Below the pieces are notes generated by a model. It saw only the letters and a program-made list of their open reading frames with translations. It searched no databases and was not told where the DNA came from. A stretch of DNA of 64,000 bases from contig NC_088781.1 of the NCBI RefSeq assembly GCF_958450345.1, positions 72,519,140 to 72,583,139 of the forward strand, given 5' to 3'. This DNA is from Calliphora vicina (taxonomy: Eukaryota > Arthropoda > Insecta > Diptera > Calliphoridae). Positions 43,567 through 56,938 of this stretch are shown here, one piece after another. Within the stretch, counting starts at the first letter, position 1; every line of letters begins with the position of its first letter. The position numbers and the translations under genes are program-made.

Positions 43567-43895
43567 AGGTCTGTTCATTTATTTTCCCAGTAAATACTTG
43601 CAACGAGAGAATAAAATCAAAATTTACAAAATTACTCTTTTAAATTCTCAATAATAGTAAAAAGTAAATGAACGCTTTTCCAGTAACAATTGTTTTATAC
43701 ACACAATTTTCTTATTTTATTCCTTTTAAAATGTATAAATACTCACTTTTTCTTAAATTTTATTGATAATTCTTTTTTTGACATTTTTTCACCACAAAAA
43801 TAAAATTGTATATACCTAAATAAACAATAATACAAAACATTTGAAATATAAGCTGCTAACTATTACGAGTTCCAAATAGAACTTGTAATAGTTTG
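43567..43895. repeat. CTGTTCA-type MITE pieces
   Basis: GGTCTGTTCATTTATTTT (43568) and the block ATGAACGCTTTTCCAGTAAC AATTGTT (43672) recur at 60514-60540, next to TTGAACAGAGC (60577). The block TTGCAACGAGAGAA occurs at 43599 and 45599. These look like two related MITE copies, the second split by the elements at 43896-60493. Confidence 0.45.
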
Positions 43896-45592
43896 CAGTG
43901 TAGCCAGATGTGGGGATTTGTCCCCAAACTGGGGATTTCAAGATTTTTTGGGGACAGAATTTCGTGGGGAGGGATTTGGGGATTTTAACAAAATTTGGGG
44001 ATTTACATGCATTTTTGGGGATTTTACATTTTTAGACATTCTTTATTTAAATTTTATAGTGCTTGTATCGGTAATTAAAAATGTTAATTACATTTCTTCA
44101 GAATTTGACGAAAATGACAAAAATTTTAGATATGCATTTCGAGACTTTTTTTGCTCCCAGGCCACAATTTACTTTGATAATCTAAAAATTAAAAAAAGGT
44201 TTCAAAAAATGTTCACAGATGTTAAATTGTTTTAAATTCTTGCTAAAAATACAAAGCTGAATCATTCTCTAAGAGCTATTTTTTGAATTCGTATTTAAAT
44301 ATTAATTATCTTTATGTTCTATTTCAATGAGTTTTTCAGTGCTCTTTTAAATGGTACTTAAATGGCCAACGTTAGTTATTTAAAATTTATTTAAGTTTCA
44401 TAAACTCCAAAGCAAAAACTCCACTTCCGATGCGGTGTCTTCTTTGTCCATTTTCTTACCAATAATTTTATTTTTTAATAAACTTTAATTTTTTTATTGG
44501 GTAAAACGTACAAATTTTTGTTTTGGTTGAACACCTGTTTTATGCAAAATTATCGATAATTGTTTGACATTTAGTATTGCTACCATAATTCTATCATCAT
44601 TTAAATAAGAAAAATTATATAGCACTGAAAAACTCGGCTGTGCCGAATCTTATATACCCTTCACCAAATTATACTTCAAAATAAAAATTTTAAATATTTT
44701 TAAGTAAACAAAATTAATTTTTATTTTTAAAAGTAGTTTTTTTAATTTTTTTTAAGGGTTTTTTTCTTTATTCATTACAAAAAATTCAAATTATAAATTA
44801 TGCCTCAGCGCCTTAAAGGCTTTTTAGAGGCAACATTTTTTAAATTTTTTTTTTCAAATTGTTTTTTAAATTTAAATTTTTTTTTTAAATTTTTTTTTAA
44901 TATTTAGTAAAAAAAAATTTGGTGAAAAAAAATCGGGTTAAAAAATATTTTTTCCGTTTTTGACCCTACAATGGGTCCAACATACTATGGTCATAGTAAT
45001 CTAGATATAGGTCAAAAATAGAGGTTGTCCTGGTTTTTTCCTTATATCTGGACCGATTTTCTAGATTTTAAACAGCAACCGAGCCGGAAGAATTCCGGAG
45101 ATATTGATGTATAGTGATTTCCACAGATAGACAGTCAGACGGACATGGCTATAATCGAATACAGTATCCATCTTATATATCAATTGTATTGCAAATTAAG
45201 TTAAAGTTCTAAATTCGAATCTTAATTATGTACTAAAAGGTGAACTGAATTTACATTTTTTAAAAAAACATAATTTTTTGGGATAAAAAATTCAAACCCC
45301 TACATTTTAAAAATCGAATATTAAAAACTCTTGATTTCTCAAGGAGTCCTAAAAAATAATATCTTCTAAACAAGTTGTTCCAAAATCGATGAATCAACTT
45401 TTTGTAAAACGGACAATAGTAAAATTTTGTATTAACAATATAATATAAGTTTTTTTTTTTAATTTTGTTTTTTTAAAAATACATATAAACTTACGGGTAC
45501 AAACTTGGGGATTTAAATTTTGAAATGGGGATTTTTTGGGGACATCGACTTTCAAATTGGGGACATGAGGTAAACTTTGTCTGGCAACACTG
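43896..45592. mobile_element. hAT-like element with GGGGATTT-rich ends
   Basis: 8-bp duplication ATAGTTTG (43888-43895 and 45593-45600). The ends CAGTGTAGCCAGATGTGGGG and CAGTGTTGCCAGAC (inward) are inverted, each followed by repeated GGGGATTT/GGGGAC words. The interior holds a related copy of the interspersed repeat (44630-45240) and a frame at 43918-44235 (FDENDKNFRYAFRDFFCSQA) without a recognised family. Confidence 0.85.
44630..45240. repeat. Diverged copy of the interspersed repeat family
   Basis: It begins near AACTCGGCTGTGCCGAATCT TATATACCC, like copies A and B, and includes ATTCCGGAGATATTGATG and GGACATGGCTATAATCG. Nested in the hAT-like element. The limits are approximate. Confidence 0.5.
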
Positions 45593-46198
45593 ATAGTTTG
45601 CAACGAGAGAACACTCTCTAAAATTTATACGCTCTTGATTTTTTCTCTAATTGCAAGCAGGGCTGCCAGATGAATTTGGGAAAAAATCGTCAATATCCCG
45701 ATAAAAAAGAAAAAAATCGTCATTTTGAATTTTAAAAATCGTCAAAAAAATCGGAAAATTAAAAAGGTCAAGATTTCTAACAGGAATTTTAAATTTCTAC
45801 TTAAAAAGTGAACAAAAACATCACATTTATCAAAAAAAATTTCTTAAAATTGAAGTTCATAAATAAGGGATCACTAAAATAAAAAAGTAAAGATCAATTT
45901 AATTATAATATAAGATTTCATTCAGAAGTTTTTTTAAATAAAACACATAAAATAGAATTTAATGTCTAAATCTTTATTATGACCCGAAAGAACAATCTCT
46001 GACATTACTTTTTAAAGATAATTTCATTAAAATATAGCACCACGCTGTAGGTGGTCAATTCGGAAGGCAATAATGCCTGAGATGAAAGCATAAATTCGAG
46101 CATGGCGGCTTCAATTGAATGTCATTATATTCTGAATAAATTTTGTCAAAATAGAAAAAGTTGCATTAGAATTTTTCCCTTTTTATTTCAGTAATTAA

Positions 46199-49100
46199 TG
46201 TGACAAACCTTCGAATGGGAGTGGAACTGGCACGCTGGTGGTTGCACGGCGTTAGCTCGTCGGATTGGGGTCGGTTCTTTTCCACTCAGTTTGTCGACAC
46301 TTAAATTTTTCGTGCCATTTGTAATTTTCCATATTTCCTAACACTTAACAACAGACATATTAAACACAATGTTATGGTATACCTTTAAGCTTGACGGACG
46401 GACGTTTTGACAGTTGCGTGTGGGTTTGTTAGGTGGTCAATATATTCAGGAATCACTGAAGGTATTGTTTGAGTTACCTTCACGGGTTGCCCTCCCCTGA
46501 TATGGCATTGTTTCAGCCATCCATGGCTCCTATGCACCCGTATTTAGAATCGTAGGAACCCCTAAGTAAAACTCACCATTTACCACGACTCACACCATTA
46601 CCTTTCTCCTCTTAGCCTTGCATTCTCACGAATAATAATAACATGTAACAGATTTCAGATCTTAAACTTAATTATAAACATAATTTTATTGATTAAAATT
46701 ATCTTTATATGGTAGTTTCATGTATAATTATCGTTACAAAATCAATAACAAATCTTAAATAATTAAATAATCACAAAAAATTAACAATTAACATATAATA
46801 TATAACATACAAATAATTACAAAAATAACAAAATAAAGATATAACAAAAATCTAACAATTTAACAATATTTGAATGTGTTTAAGTATAAGCAAAAGATAT
46901 AGAAATATAGTTTTAAATAAGTTTGTTTTACAATTTATAAATTTGTATTTTTAATGTTTTTGTTCACTATGGCATTTTATAGTTCCTAACATATTTGATT
47001 GATTTCACTATTAATTTATTTGTTTATGTATCTATTTATTAATTTATGTATCTATTTATTGATTTATGTATTTATTTATTGATTTATGTATTTATTTATT
47101 GTTTTAGTTATATTGATATTTAGTTATTGAGTTAGTTAGTTATTTAAATAGTTTTTTATTTGGTTATTTACCTAATTATTTGGTTATTTTGTTATTTTGT
47201 CACTTAGACATTTAGTTATTTATTTAGACTAGTTTTTTTTTAATTATTTAACCAAGATTTTTATCTTAAATAAACGTTTATTTAAATATTATTTTGGTTG
47301 ATATTTGTTATAATATTTATTATTGTTTATATATTATTATTTATTGGAGATCAAAAAAAAATAAGTTAATTATTATCACAAATAATTAATCTGATTTATT
47401 ATTGTTGCTGTTTGTAGTATTAAATATGTTTTGTGAACAACTAATTAATTGAATTGTAGAGTATTTTTTTTTGTATATTCGATTAATTGATTTTCTAGAA
47501 TCGAACTGATTTAAAATTTTTATGTTTCAAAAAAAAAATAAGTTAGTAATTTAATTAGGTGTATAATATATGTCTGTTCAATAACAAAAGAAACTATATT
47601 AAGTTGTATCAAAACAATACTAAATATATAAATATTTTTGTTATTGAACAGATCTAATATTATAAAATTTAAATATTGTAATTATATTACAAATATATAT
47701 GTTTCAATAAGTTATATAAACTATGTGTAAGAAAAACAATAATATAATTTAATAGTAATTAATTAAGATAATTAAATAATCCTCTATAGCACGAATTAGG
47801 ATAAGTTTTTTTTTTTTTGCTTATGAAAATTAACAATTCTGAATTTGATTATATAATTATTCTAGTTGGAGGTATTTCATTCGCGAAGAAAGACGTTACG
47901 AATTAGGAAATATATGATCTACAATGTTTTCTTCGGGATTATAGTTTATATAATATAATATGTATAATTAAATAATTTAAGTTTTAAATATGTACTACCA
48001 CATATACACAAGTACACATAACATACACCATGATTAGATGATAGAATATTATTCGAATTAGTTTTTTTTTTCTATTCCGAAGGTGACCTTTTGTGTGTAT
48101 AATGACCTTCGAAGGTCAGATGGGTCATAAAATGTCACAATCTTGTTTGCCTATTTCTACAATTTCACGGCTTACCCTGGAAATTCCACTTTTTTCTATT
48201 GTTGTCCCACAAATTACATGCCACAGTTTAAATTGAATTCTAGTGGTTTGGGACTACCCTGTTCCTATTTTGGTTTATGTCCGGACTTTAATGATAGTGG
48301 TTTTATTCCTTTCACACTCCTTTGATGGTTTTTTTTTTTTTTGTTTTACGATATTCGGTGGCCCTCTATCGTGTATTTCAAAAGAAGTTAGTTTTCTGGA
48401 TTATGGCCTGGCTAGATTATTAGAGCCTCACTTTTTCGTCAATAGATGGTGTGAATTTATATTTCCTTTTATTTATTCTATTAACAAACAAAAAGAACAA
48501 AAATGCCTATATATTATTCATTCACTATATTGTATTCAAATTGAAATCCCAAGGAATTGGTATTAAATTCAAATACTGTATAGAGTATCTAGCAAAATCG
48601 TCATAAAACTAAATTTGATTTAATCTTATTAAAAAGATAATGTCAAATAAAAATCAAATTTCGAATGAGACCATAGTTTTATCACGATAAACACCACATA
48701 TTTCTGATTAAGACTTACATTTATCTCCGTATGCATATATTATTCTTACTGTTTTTCCACGTTTAATATTTTACGTTTACTATTTTGTATAAACTAATAT
48801 TTTCACGATCACGACTGTTCACTATCTTACGGAGTAATGTTGATGTTTGATCGATTATGTACCCATACAGCACCGTTCAACCAATCATTCGATCTTCGGC
48901 AACATTACTACAAATATATGATCGTTAAAAATCAATATATTTGTTGTTATTAATTGGTATGTCAAGGTCAAAGAAAGGTCATAGTAGTCTGTCGTCATTT
49001 GAATCCCTTCACTGTATTGTCATTGTGATTGTTACATTAAAACATCAGGACATAACTGCCATCTATACGTCATAACCTGTGAGGTTTGTTTTCGTACTAG

Positions 49101-49362
49101 AGTAATGTAGTGAAAAGTGCAAATAAACAAAAAAGGAGAACAGTAAAGAAGGAACCAAAACAAAAACAAATAACTAAACTTCATTTCGTAAAGTTTTGTA
49201 TCGGAACTTGACGTACAAACAAATAAAATAAAGTACAATAAAAATAAATATACATAAATAATAAATTTATGGTGAAAGTGTCCAAGGCGGTGTACTCTCC
49301 ATGAATGAATGGATGGAGTAAGAAGAAACCGTCCTTATTTTGTTTTTGAGGTGACCGTCACA
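46199..49362 (-). repeat. 3' LTR of gypsy 2
   Basis: 3164 bp. It contains a run of TTTATGTATCTATTTATTGA repeats (47020-47110), an 82-bp hairpin bounded by GTCTGTTCAATAAC (47572-47653), and GTGACCTTTTGTG...GACCTTCGAAGGTCA. Open frames here (for example 48143-48325) recur in the other LTR and have no family signature. Confidence 0.92.
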
Positions 49363-50949
49363 AAGGCAGTATTTATTGCAGAACTTGTGTAGCAATAAAA
49401 ACTGGGAACCACGAAGCCGGGCACCTGTCTAATACCTCGGTAAGTTTGGTATTACTAAATACTTTTGTTCCATTCAGGGTAAGTTCGTATATATACATAC
49501 GTTTTCGTCAATGTTTATATCCCGCTATTAATTGTATTCTATCTATTCATCCAGGTTCTGTTCGTTGATCTGGTCTTGGAAGTTATGAAATCTACACGTA
49601 TTCCTATCAGTATCATGATCGTATCAAATCTATCTATCAAATCAAATCTTCTATTCTTGTTTAGTTTCCTTTCCCCTTGATCTATTACTAAAACAACAAC
49701 TAAAAAATTTTTATTTTTCAGATAAATCTTCAATTGTGGAAGTCTGTACACGATTATAAATGTCCCGCGCTATCACCTTGTTCCTTTAATGTGTTCCGGA
49801 TTTATCCAAGAAGCATATACAAGATCTTGTGAGTAAAGCTTTCTTTTTTTTTTTTCTTTCTTTCCGAACATGGCTACTATAGTTTTTTTTTTCACTGATT
49901 TTGATTCGTTCTTAGAATAGTTCTATTTTCGGTTTATAAAAAAAAAGTCAGGGGGTTTCAATTTGATCAAAGAGGTTAGTTTAACAAAAATGTAAAGACT
50001 TTGACTTTCAGAATTCGAGCCTGATTTGAGTATTTTTTTCAAATCTTATGTCATCTCTAAGATTATGTTATCACCCAATTTATCTAAATTTAAAAGAAAT
50101 AGTTTTATGGATTTTCATGTTACTTATTAGTAGTGTATTCAATTAATCGGGTTTTTTTGGTTTAATCGGTTAACCGAGCAAATCCTTTATCGGGGTTTAG
50201 ATATATTCGGTTAATAATCGGTTAATTTAAAATTATGCGATTAGCCGAATAATGTCTATAATAATTTTTAAATTGAAAATACAACCACGAATTTTGTGTA
50301 CACAAACATAAAAAAAAACAAAATATAACAATTCAACCAAAAAAAAATAATAGCAAATATGGTATTTGAGATCCTTTTTGTATACACATTTCAGTTTCTT
50401 TAGGATAATAGTGAGATCTTCTCAAATGATCTTTTGAAAAAGAATATAATTTAATTTTTTTTCTTTTTTTTTTGATTTAATAAAACTTGACCGAAAAATA
50501 AAAACTCTCTCGTTGATTGTAGATGTTGGTGAAATCGAAAGCATGATAAAGAATAACCAATATCTCAGTTTTTTTTAGTTTTTTTTCTAAGCATCTCAAA
50601 TCTTTCGGTATATCATTGGTGTCCTTTTTATATTGTTTTAGATATTGAATACTTTTGATAGTTTCGTTAAGTTCTTTACATGTAAATGCAAGTTGTTATT
50701 CTCACTAAACATTTTTCTTGGATGTTCGAAAAAATATATAATTTTAATTTGAAATTTGTATTTGAATTGAAATAAAAAAAAATAAATACAAAAAGAAAAT
50801 ATGTTAAAGTGCAAAAAAAAAAAAAAAAGGAATTTCGGTTAATCGATTGAATACCCTACTTATTAGCCATATAAACTTGATATTCACCTATAATCCTGTT
50901 TTCTGTAGTTATCTTAGCCTTATGTCCAAATATTTTTTTCTAATGTTTT
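49363..50949 (-). other. 3' non-coding region of gypsy 2
   Basis: About 1.6 kb between the pol stop and the LTR, of which 728 bp are a MITE (50131-50858). No env-like gene is recognised; a 70-residue frame at 49539-49751 is not assigned. Confidence 0.5.
50131..50858. mobile_element. hAT-like MITE with TCGGTTAA-rich ends
   Basis: 8-bp duplication CTTATTAG (50123-50130 and 50859-50866). The ends TAGTGTATTCAATTAATCGG and TAGGGTATTCAATCGATTAA (inward) are inverted, followed by GGTTAATCGG-type words. It lies in the 3' non-coding part of gypsy 2. Confidence 0.85.
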
Positions 50950-53900
50950 CTACTGCTTAAGGTGTTGTGCATGCATTATACCGATTAATTGGCCATTCAA
51001 ATTTTCAACCTCGTACTGGTTAGATCCTACTTTTCTTCTGATCCTGCACTTTAACCAGGGCTTACACAGTTTTGCATTTATACCCTTCGCAAAATTGCTT
51101 TGTATAAAGTTCTTTCTATAAACTTCTTGTCCCTCTCTATAAGTTATGATCTTGCTCCTCTTGTTGTAATATCTTGCGTTCCTCTCATACGCTTTATGAA
51201 CATTGTCACTGATTTTGTTGTGTAGACTCTGCATCATGTCAGCTTTAGGAAGTATTGTTATTTCACCATCTTCTAACGCATTCAATTTTCTCAGGATTTC
51301 ATAAGCATCCGCATGCGTAACCATGTTGTAGCCAATGAGAGCAAAGTACGGAGTTACTCCGGTTGACGCGTGTATAGTAGATCGTAGTGATTGTTCTACT
51401 TTACTGATATTCTCATCCCATTTCGACTGATCATTTTGGAGGAAACTTCTTATACCGCTTATTATCATCTGGTTAACTCTCTCGCTCGCGTTTGCCTGTG
51501 GAGCATATATGGGAGTTCTTATATGTTTTATGCCGAAGGTATTTAGCAGGTCTTTGAAAGCCCCAGAAACAAATTGTTTTCCATTATCAGAATGGATTTG
51601 TTCAGGCACGCCAAACTTATGAAAAATTTCGTCCACTAAGAATTTGTTGACTGCTTTAGTGGTAGCCTTAGACATTGCCTTAAGAAGTACAAATTTGGTT
51701 TTATGATCCAACACTATAAATATAAATGTGTTTCCAGATCTACTTCTTGGATATGGTCCAAGGAAATCGATATACAATTTCTGAAAGGGTCTGTGTGTTA
51801 TTACTTCTTTCCCCATTGTAGGTCGCAAAATTTGCTTTGGGTGCTTTATTTCCTTACACAAATCGCAGGATCTTACAAAATTCCGTGTATCTTTAACCAT
51901 TGTCGGCCAATAGAAAAGTTCGCGTAACTTATATAAAGTTTTAGCTACGCCACCATGTACCGTATTATCTTCATGACATTTAGCTAGGACCTTAGATATC
52001 GCAGGATTTGGTAACCATACTTTCCAAGATGTTTCACTTCCGCTTTCCCTATCAAACTTAATTTTCTTATATACCTTGTTTTCCTTAACTTGTATGTCTG
52101 GTAACCGTTCGCTATTGTCATTTACTGTCTGAATTAGCGTTAAATAAGTTGAGTCTTTGAAATCTTCTGAATCTAAATCGATCAATCTGTCTTCGTTGCA
52201 TGTTATTTCTTCAATATCTAATCTAGATAACATATCAGGTACTATATTCTTGCTTCCTTTCCTGTGCTCAATATCAAATCTAAAGCCTTGTAGCTTCAAG
52301 CTCCATCGAGCTAATCTTCCATTCAAGTCCTTTTGCTTCATCAACCACTTGAGGCTTGAATGGTCCGTTATCACGGTGAAGTCCATTAGCTCTATATACT
52401 GCCTAAACTTTTCTATCGCCAACACAACAGCTAAGCACTCTTTTTCCGTTGTTGAGTAATTTTTCTGGGCAGTATTCAACTTTTTAGAAAAGTATTCGAC
52501 AGGATGTTCACCTCCATCCTCGTCTTTTTGAAAAAGCACAGCACCTACTCCAACATTCGATGCATCGCATTGCACGTAGAAATGCTTATCAAAATCTGGG
52601 CTGGTGAGAATGGGGCTGGAAACTAAACGCTTTTTTAACTCTTCGAAAGATTTCAGGGCATCTGGCGTTAGTATGAATTTAGTCGTTTTCCTCAAAGTAT
52701 CTGTTAGCGGAGCTGTTAATGTTGAAAACTCGCTTAAGAATCTTCGATACCACCCTACAGTCCCTAAGAATCGACGTACCTCCTTGGCGTTTTTAGGTGG
52801 GTTCATGTTAACTATTGCCTCTACTTTACTTTTGTCCGGTTTTAGCTTTCCTCCTCCGACAATGTATCCAAGATATTTAAGTTCTTTATAGCAGAACTTG
52901 GATTTTTCCATATTGATGGTTAGTCCTGCCGCCGTTAGTTTCTGGCCTACAATTTTTAACATCTCCACATGTTCTACGAAGTTAGATGAAACTATTAGGA
53001 GGTCGTCCAAGTACACGAAGATCCTGTCCTTCAGCTCTGATGGGATGACCTTGTCCATCAGGGCCGCGTTACAGAGGCCGAAGGGCATTACTTTGAATTG
53101 GTAATGAGGCCTCCCCTGGACAGTAAATGCAGTCTTAGCTCGGCTAGATTCCTCTAGCGGGATCTGCCAAAAGGCATCCTTCAGATCGATAGCAGATATA
53201 AAGTACGTATCTCCAAGTCTCACGAGCAAACCATCGATATTCGGGAGAGGATAAGCATCCTTCTTTGTGACTTTATTTAGCTCCCGTGCGTCTAGGCATA
53301 AGCGATTCTTGTTAGGCTTTATCACCAGCGTTGTCCTGCTATTCCATTCGGCTTCCTTGGCTATTTCGATTACATCCAGTTCCAGCATCCTGTCGAGCTC
53401 CGCATAAGTCAGTTTTTGTACCGCTGGACTCACTGGATAGTACCTCATCTTCTTGGGCTGAGCATCTCCGGTGTCTATAATATGTTTTTCCAGATTTGTC
53501 CTACCTAATCCATATTTCGTATAGCATCGGAAATACGTTTTTACGTTATCTAATATCCTTAGTTCTTGTTCGGATAATATGTGTATGTTGTTATTGTTAG
53601 TTGTATCTGTCCCTATTTCTTCGACTACGAGACTTGCAGGGTTTATGTTGATTCCTATACTTTGCCAAAAATCATATCCGAGTATTAGCTCCTGTTTTAA
53701 GTTCGGAATCAAGTATAGTACAACATCCTTATTTTTAGATCCAAACTTCAAGTTAACCAGTATCTTGCCTATTATTTGATGACCTGAACCATCTGCTGTT
53801 TTTATGTTGGATTTGTAATCAATTATCTGACAATTCATTTTCCTAACATTTTGCATACAATTGTGTCCTAGGCAACTTATTGAAGCTCCACTATCCATCA

Positions 53901-54255
53901 GTCCTTTAAGGTGTAATCCATTAACCAGTACATCCATGTAAGGTCTGTTGTCGAAATCTGATTATATCGAGGTTGTTGCTATTTCTTTTCTCTCGGCTTT
54001 TCTCTTCTTGTATCTCTCTCGTGTTTTTATGATTCTCTCGTTCGGCTTAAATTCAACGTCATTAAAGATCCTCTCACGTACTTTGTTATAATGTTCGAGT
54101 CGTTCTTCATATGTTCGAAAAGGTTTCGTTACGGTCTTCGGTTTTTGGTAGTCTTCGTTCATGTTTGTTGTTATCGTTACGACTGGTCTTGATTCGAACA
54201 TGTCAACCCAGTCCTTGCCATGCTCGTCTATTTGTTTCCCGAACACTTCGGGCAT
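50950..54255 (-). pseudogene. pol: Pol of gypsy 2: protease, RT, RNase H, integrase
   Basis: The frame enters from the -1 site (QIDEHGKDW). One in-frame TAA (about 53960) separates 98 residues from the 995-residue remainder. Numbering from 53937: protease LMDSGASISC (13-22); RT with SAIDLKDAFWQIPLEESSRA KTAF, VMPFGLCNA and FVYLDDLLIV (about 310); RNase H YVQCDASNVGVGAVL (about 455); integrase HHCC (HEDNTVHGG...CDLC), core YIDFLGP, SDNGKQF, NASERVN. Compared with gypsy 1, five residues are missing right after FGLCNA in the RT palm, so the enzyme is probably dead. Integrase is in frame with RT. Confidence 0.9.
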
Positions 54256-55594
54256 TTAGGTGTAATCACATTTGCGAACCCACATTTGTAACAAAATAGG
54301 TTTCGCTGTTCGGAACTACACTCTACGAAAGTATGGCCTGGAGCTTTGCAGTTCCAACAAACGAGTTGTCTGGCAGGTGGTTTATCTAATTTAAACGCTT
54401 CTATATTAAAATCGACATCGCCTTGCGTTTCAGTACTATCGATTTCGTTTACTCTCCGAACGGCATATTGTCTGTGGCTATTTCTTTTTACCAAATTCCG
54501 TTCAGCACGTCGGCATTCATCTAAAAGTTGGTCGAAACTTCGGATGTATATTGGATATATTAATTGGTATATTCCATCCTTTAGGTTATCTTTTACGATC
54601 CTGACCAATTCTTCCTCTCTCACTTCACGGCTAAGTTGATTCTTTAGAGCTCTGAGGGATGTTGTCTACGCTCCATTATGCATCGCTGGATCTCGGAATC
54701 ACTGTCAAATCGACGAAACTTCCTTATCAAATTATATTTTAATTGTGGCCATTCGCAATAAGGGTTTTCGCGGCGAAATGTCCAAAACCACTCATAAGCA
54801 TTCCCGGACAATAGGTGATGGAAACCTTTCATTAGCGTTGTCATCGGACAGTTGTAATCGACTTGTAGCGATTCAACCCTAAACACGAAATCTTCGACTG
54901 TAAATGATTTTCTACTACCGTCAAATTTGATGCCCCATTTCTCCAGTTCTAACGGCGCGTGTACTCTAGAATTGGGGTTTGGGTTAGGAGTTGGTTGGTG
55001 TATTTGCTGTTGTTGTTGGTTTTCTGTTTCCATTGGTCTTTGTTGAGAGAAGTTTACGTAGTTGTGCTGAGGTGCCTGGGTATTATTAAAGATGTCAAAT
55101 GAATTGTTTCTTTCGGCTCTCATCACTTCTTGGACAATTCTAGGTACTAATTGTTGCAGTGTTTCGGATACCTGTTTTAACACTTCAGCTTGAGATGCTC
55201 CTACTGATGCACTTACATAATCTCTAAGAGTTAAGCCATCGTTGTTTACAACAGTGTCGTTTTCCATGTGTTGGTTTAACCTTACATTCTGGTTTGAACG
55301 ATTTTCAATGTACTCCTGTCGTATTCCCAGGGCTGCTGTACTACTATATTGGGGTGAAACTATGGTGTTGTCGGTTTCGGGAGACGAAGTTGTTTGTTGT
55401 GTTGTAACATGTTGTGGATATGGTTGCTGAGTATTAACCGGTAGTTGTGGGAATGTCAGAGATAATAATGATGGTATTACATTTGTTGTAGTTGCCGTAG
55501 CAGTAGTGGTTGTTGTTGTCGTTACTGTTCTGTTTGGTGTAGGGTCGCTTTGTTTAGATTTGCCCTTAGATCTTAGTGCTCTTTCCTGTTCCAT
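54228..55594 (-). pseudogene. gag: gag of gypsy 2 with an internal lesion
   Basis: The first 316 residues (55594-54644) have a Thr/Gln-rich N-terminus with a TTTTTTATATTT-like tract, a Gln run, and a capsid-like part: LELEKWGIKFDGSRKSFTVE DFVF, YEWFWTFRRENPYCEWPQL. After ERRQHPSE the frame is lost and resumes as ALKNQLSREVREEELVRIVK in another frame, implying a small deletion near 54650. Then come cysteine boxes CWNCKAPGHTFVEC and CYKCGFANVITPKCPKC and a stop at 54228. It is the same domain order as gypsy 1. The start is the first ATG after the leader. Confidence 0.85.
54234..54240 (-). promoter_or_regulatory. -1 ribosomal frameshift heptamer GGGAAAC
   Basis: It is read G GGA AAC in the gag frame, one codon before the gag stop (AAC AAA TAG). 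The -1 frame continues directly into the pol reading. It is identical to the gypsy 1 signal. Confidence 0.75.
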
Positions 55595-56938
55595 GATTGT
55601 TTATATAAAAACTAGTATAACGAAAACAAGATTTCTATTTTCCTAATAAAACAAAACTATATTGTTGACTATAGTGGTGAGGATCGGTACAAAAATACTA
55701 ATTTAACTATCCTATAAGGGAATATAAACCTATTTATAGTTTTTGTTTAATTAATATATGTCAGTTTAACGAAAAAAATCTAATCTAAATCTTCTCCTGA
55801 GAGAAAACACTAATCAAAACAAAAGATTCAAGACACAAGCGTGAATCAAAAAAAAATAAGTTTAAAAAAAAATAATTATACAAAAGAAAATTGAAATGAT
55901 CTAATAGTTAAAGAAGATAGATAATTAAGAAAAAAAAACGTAATTATATGAACAATATATAAAAAAAAGGATTTTCTTATTAACCAATGTATGGTTTTGA
56001 TATTAGTTCAGTCGAGTGTACTAGGATTAGTAGTTAACTTAATACAAAGAAACAATACTTTTACTTTACTCAATCTACAATTCTACAATATAATACATAC
56101 AAAGTTTTATTTTGTTAATTATTATTTTAAGTTTTGGTTCTGTTATTTTAGTAATTTGATTTTTTTTTTTTAGTTTTAAGCAAAGTGAATTTGCTGTTAG
56201 TTAATTTATATATTAACTTTTTTTTTCTTTCAGATATTGGCTGGTGTGAATCATCGAGTTTGGCTGGTAGTTTACTATTGATTGGTGATCCTGATGATGT
56301 TTTTATTTCAAATTTTTAACATTTTACATTATTTTTCTACAAATTGTGAAATCAAGAAAATGTTTTGTATTTGCAAAAACATCTATAAATCTTGAAATAA
56401 TTTTCATTACGAAAATTAAATAAAATTATTACCCACGTTATAATGAAGAAAATTGTTGTTTTCCTTCGGAAATGGATTCTCTTTCTTATCTACTACTGTC
56501 AAAAATGCGGACGAAATGTATTCACTGGACAATACTATTATGGATTATAGAAATCTTCTCGCAACGAGTCTGTTAAAGTCGCTAATAAGCTCGAGACTTT
56601 ATAGTCGTTTGGCTTATGACTTACTTTATTTTCAGAACTGTTTTGATTCGAGTTCCTATAATCGAGTAAACAAAATTTGAACTAATCAGTTTTTTCTCGC
56701 CGTGTGTTCGTTAGAGTCGCGAATAAACTTAAGACATTTTAGTCATAACGGTTTATGACATACTTTAACGACACACTTTGATTCAAAATGATTCGTTCTT
56801 CAATACTGTTATGATTACAAAACAAACGCCGCGACGCAGGCATGGTATGTTGTTTTTCATAAACTCCTTCCGGGACATGCGTTTGTTGTATAAACATTAC
56901 CGTATTGAAATTTGTATGGCATTTTGAAAAATGCTCAT
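55595..56938 (-). other. Leader of gypsy 2
   Basis: About 1.3 kb between primer site and gag, AT-rich. Two diverged copies of a block with GTTAGAGTCGC(G/T)AATAA and CTTTATAGTCGTTTGGCTTA TGAC (56560-56620, 56700-56760) are present. No gene is recognised. Confidence 0.5.

Noticed and set aside
48143..48566. Frames of 60-107 residues, repeated at 58902-59326, as possible LTR-encoded proteins
   Set aside because: Duplicated with the LTR. The longer frame differs between LTRs because of a small rearrangement, and there is no start context, domain or conservation evidence.
49539..49751. Possible env-like gene after pol in gypsy 2
   Set aside because: Only 70 residues, without a signal peptide, cysteine pattern or fusion-type membrane segment.
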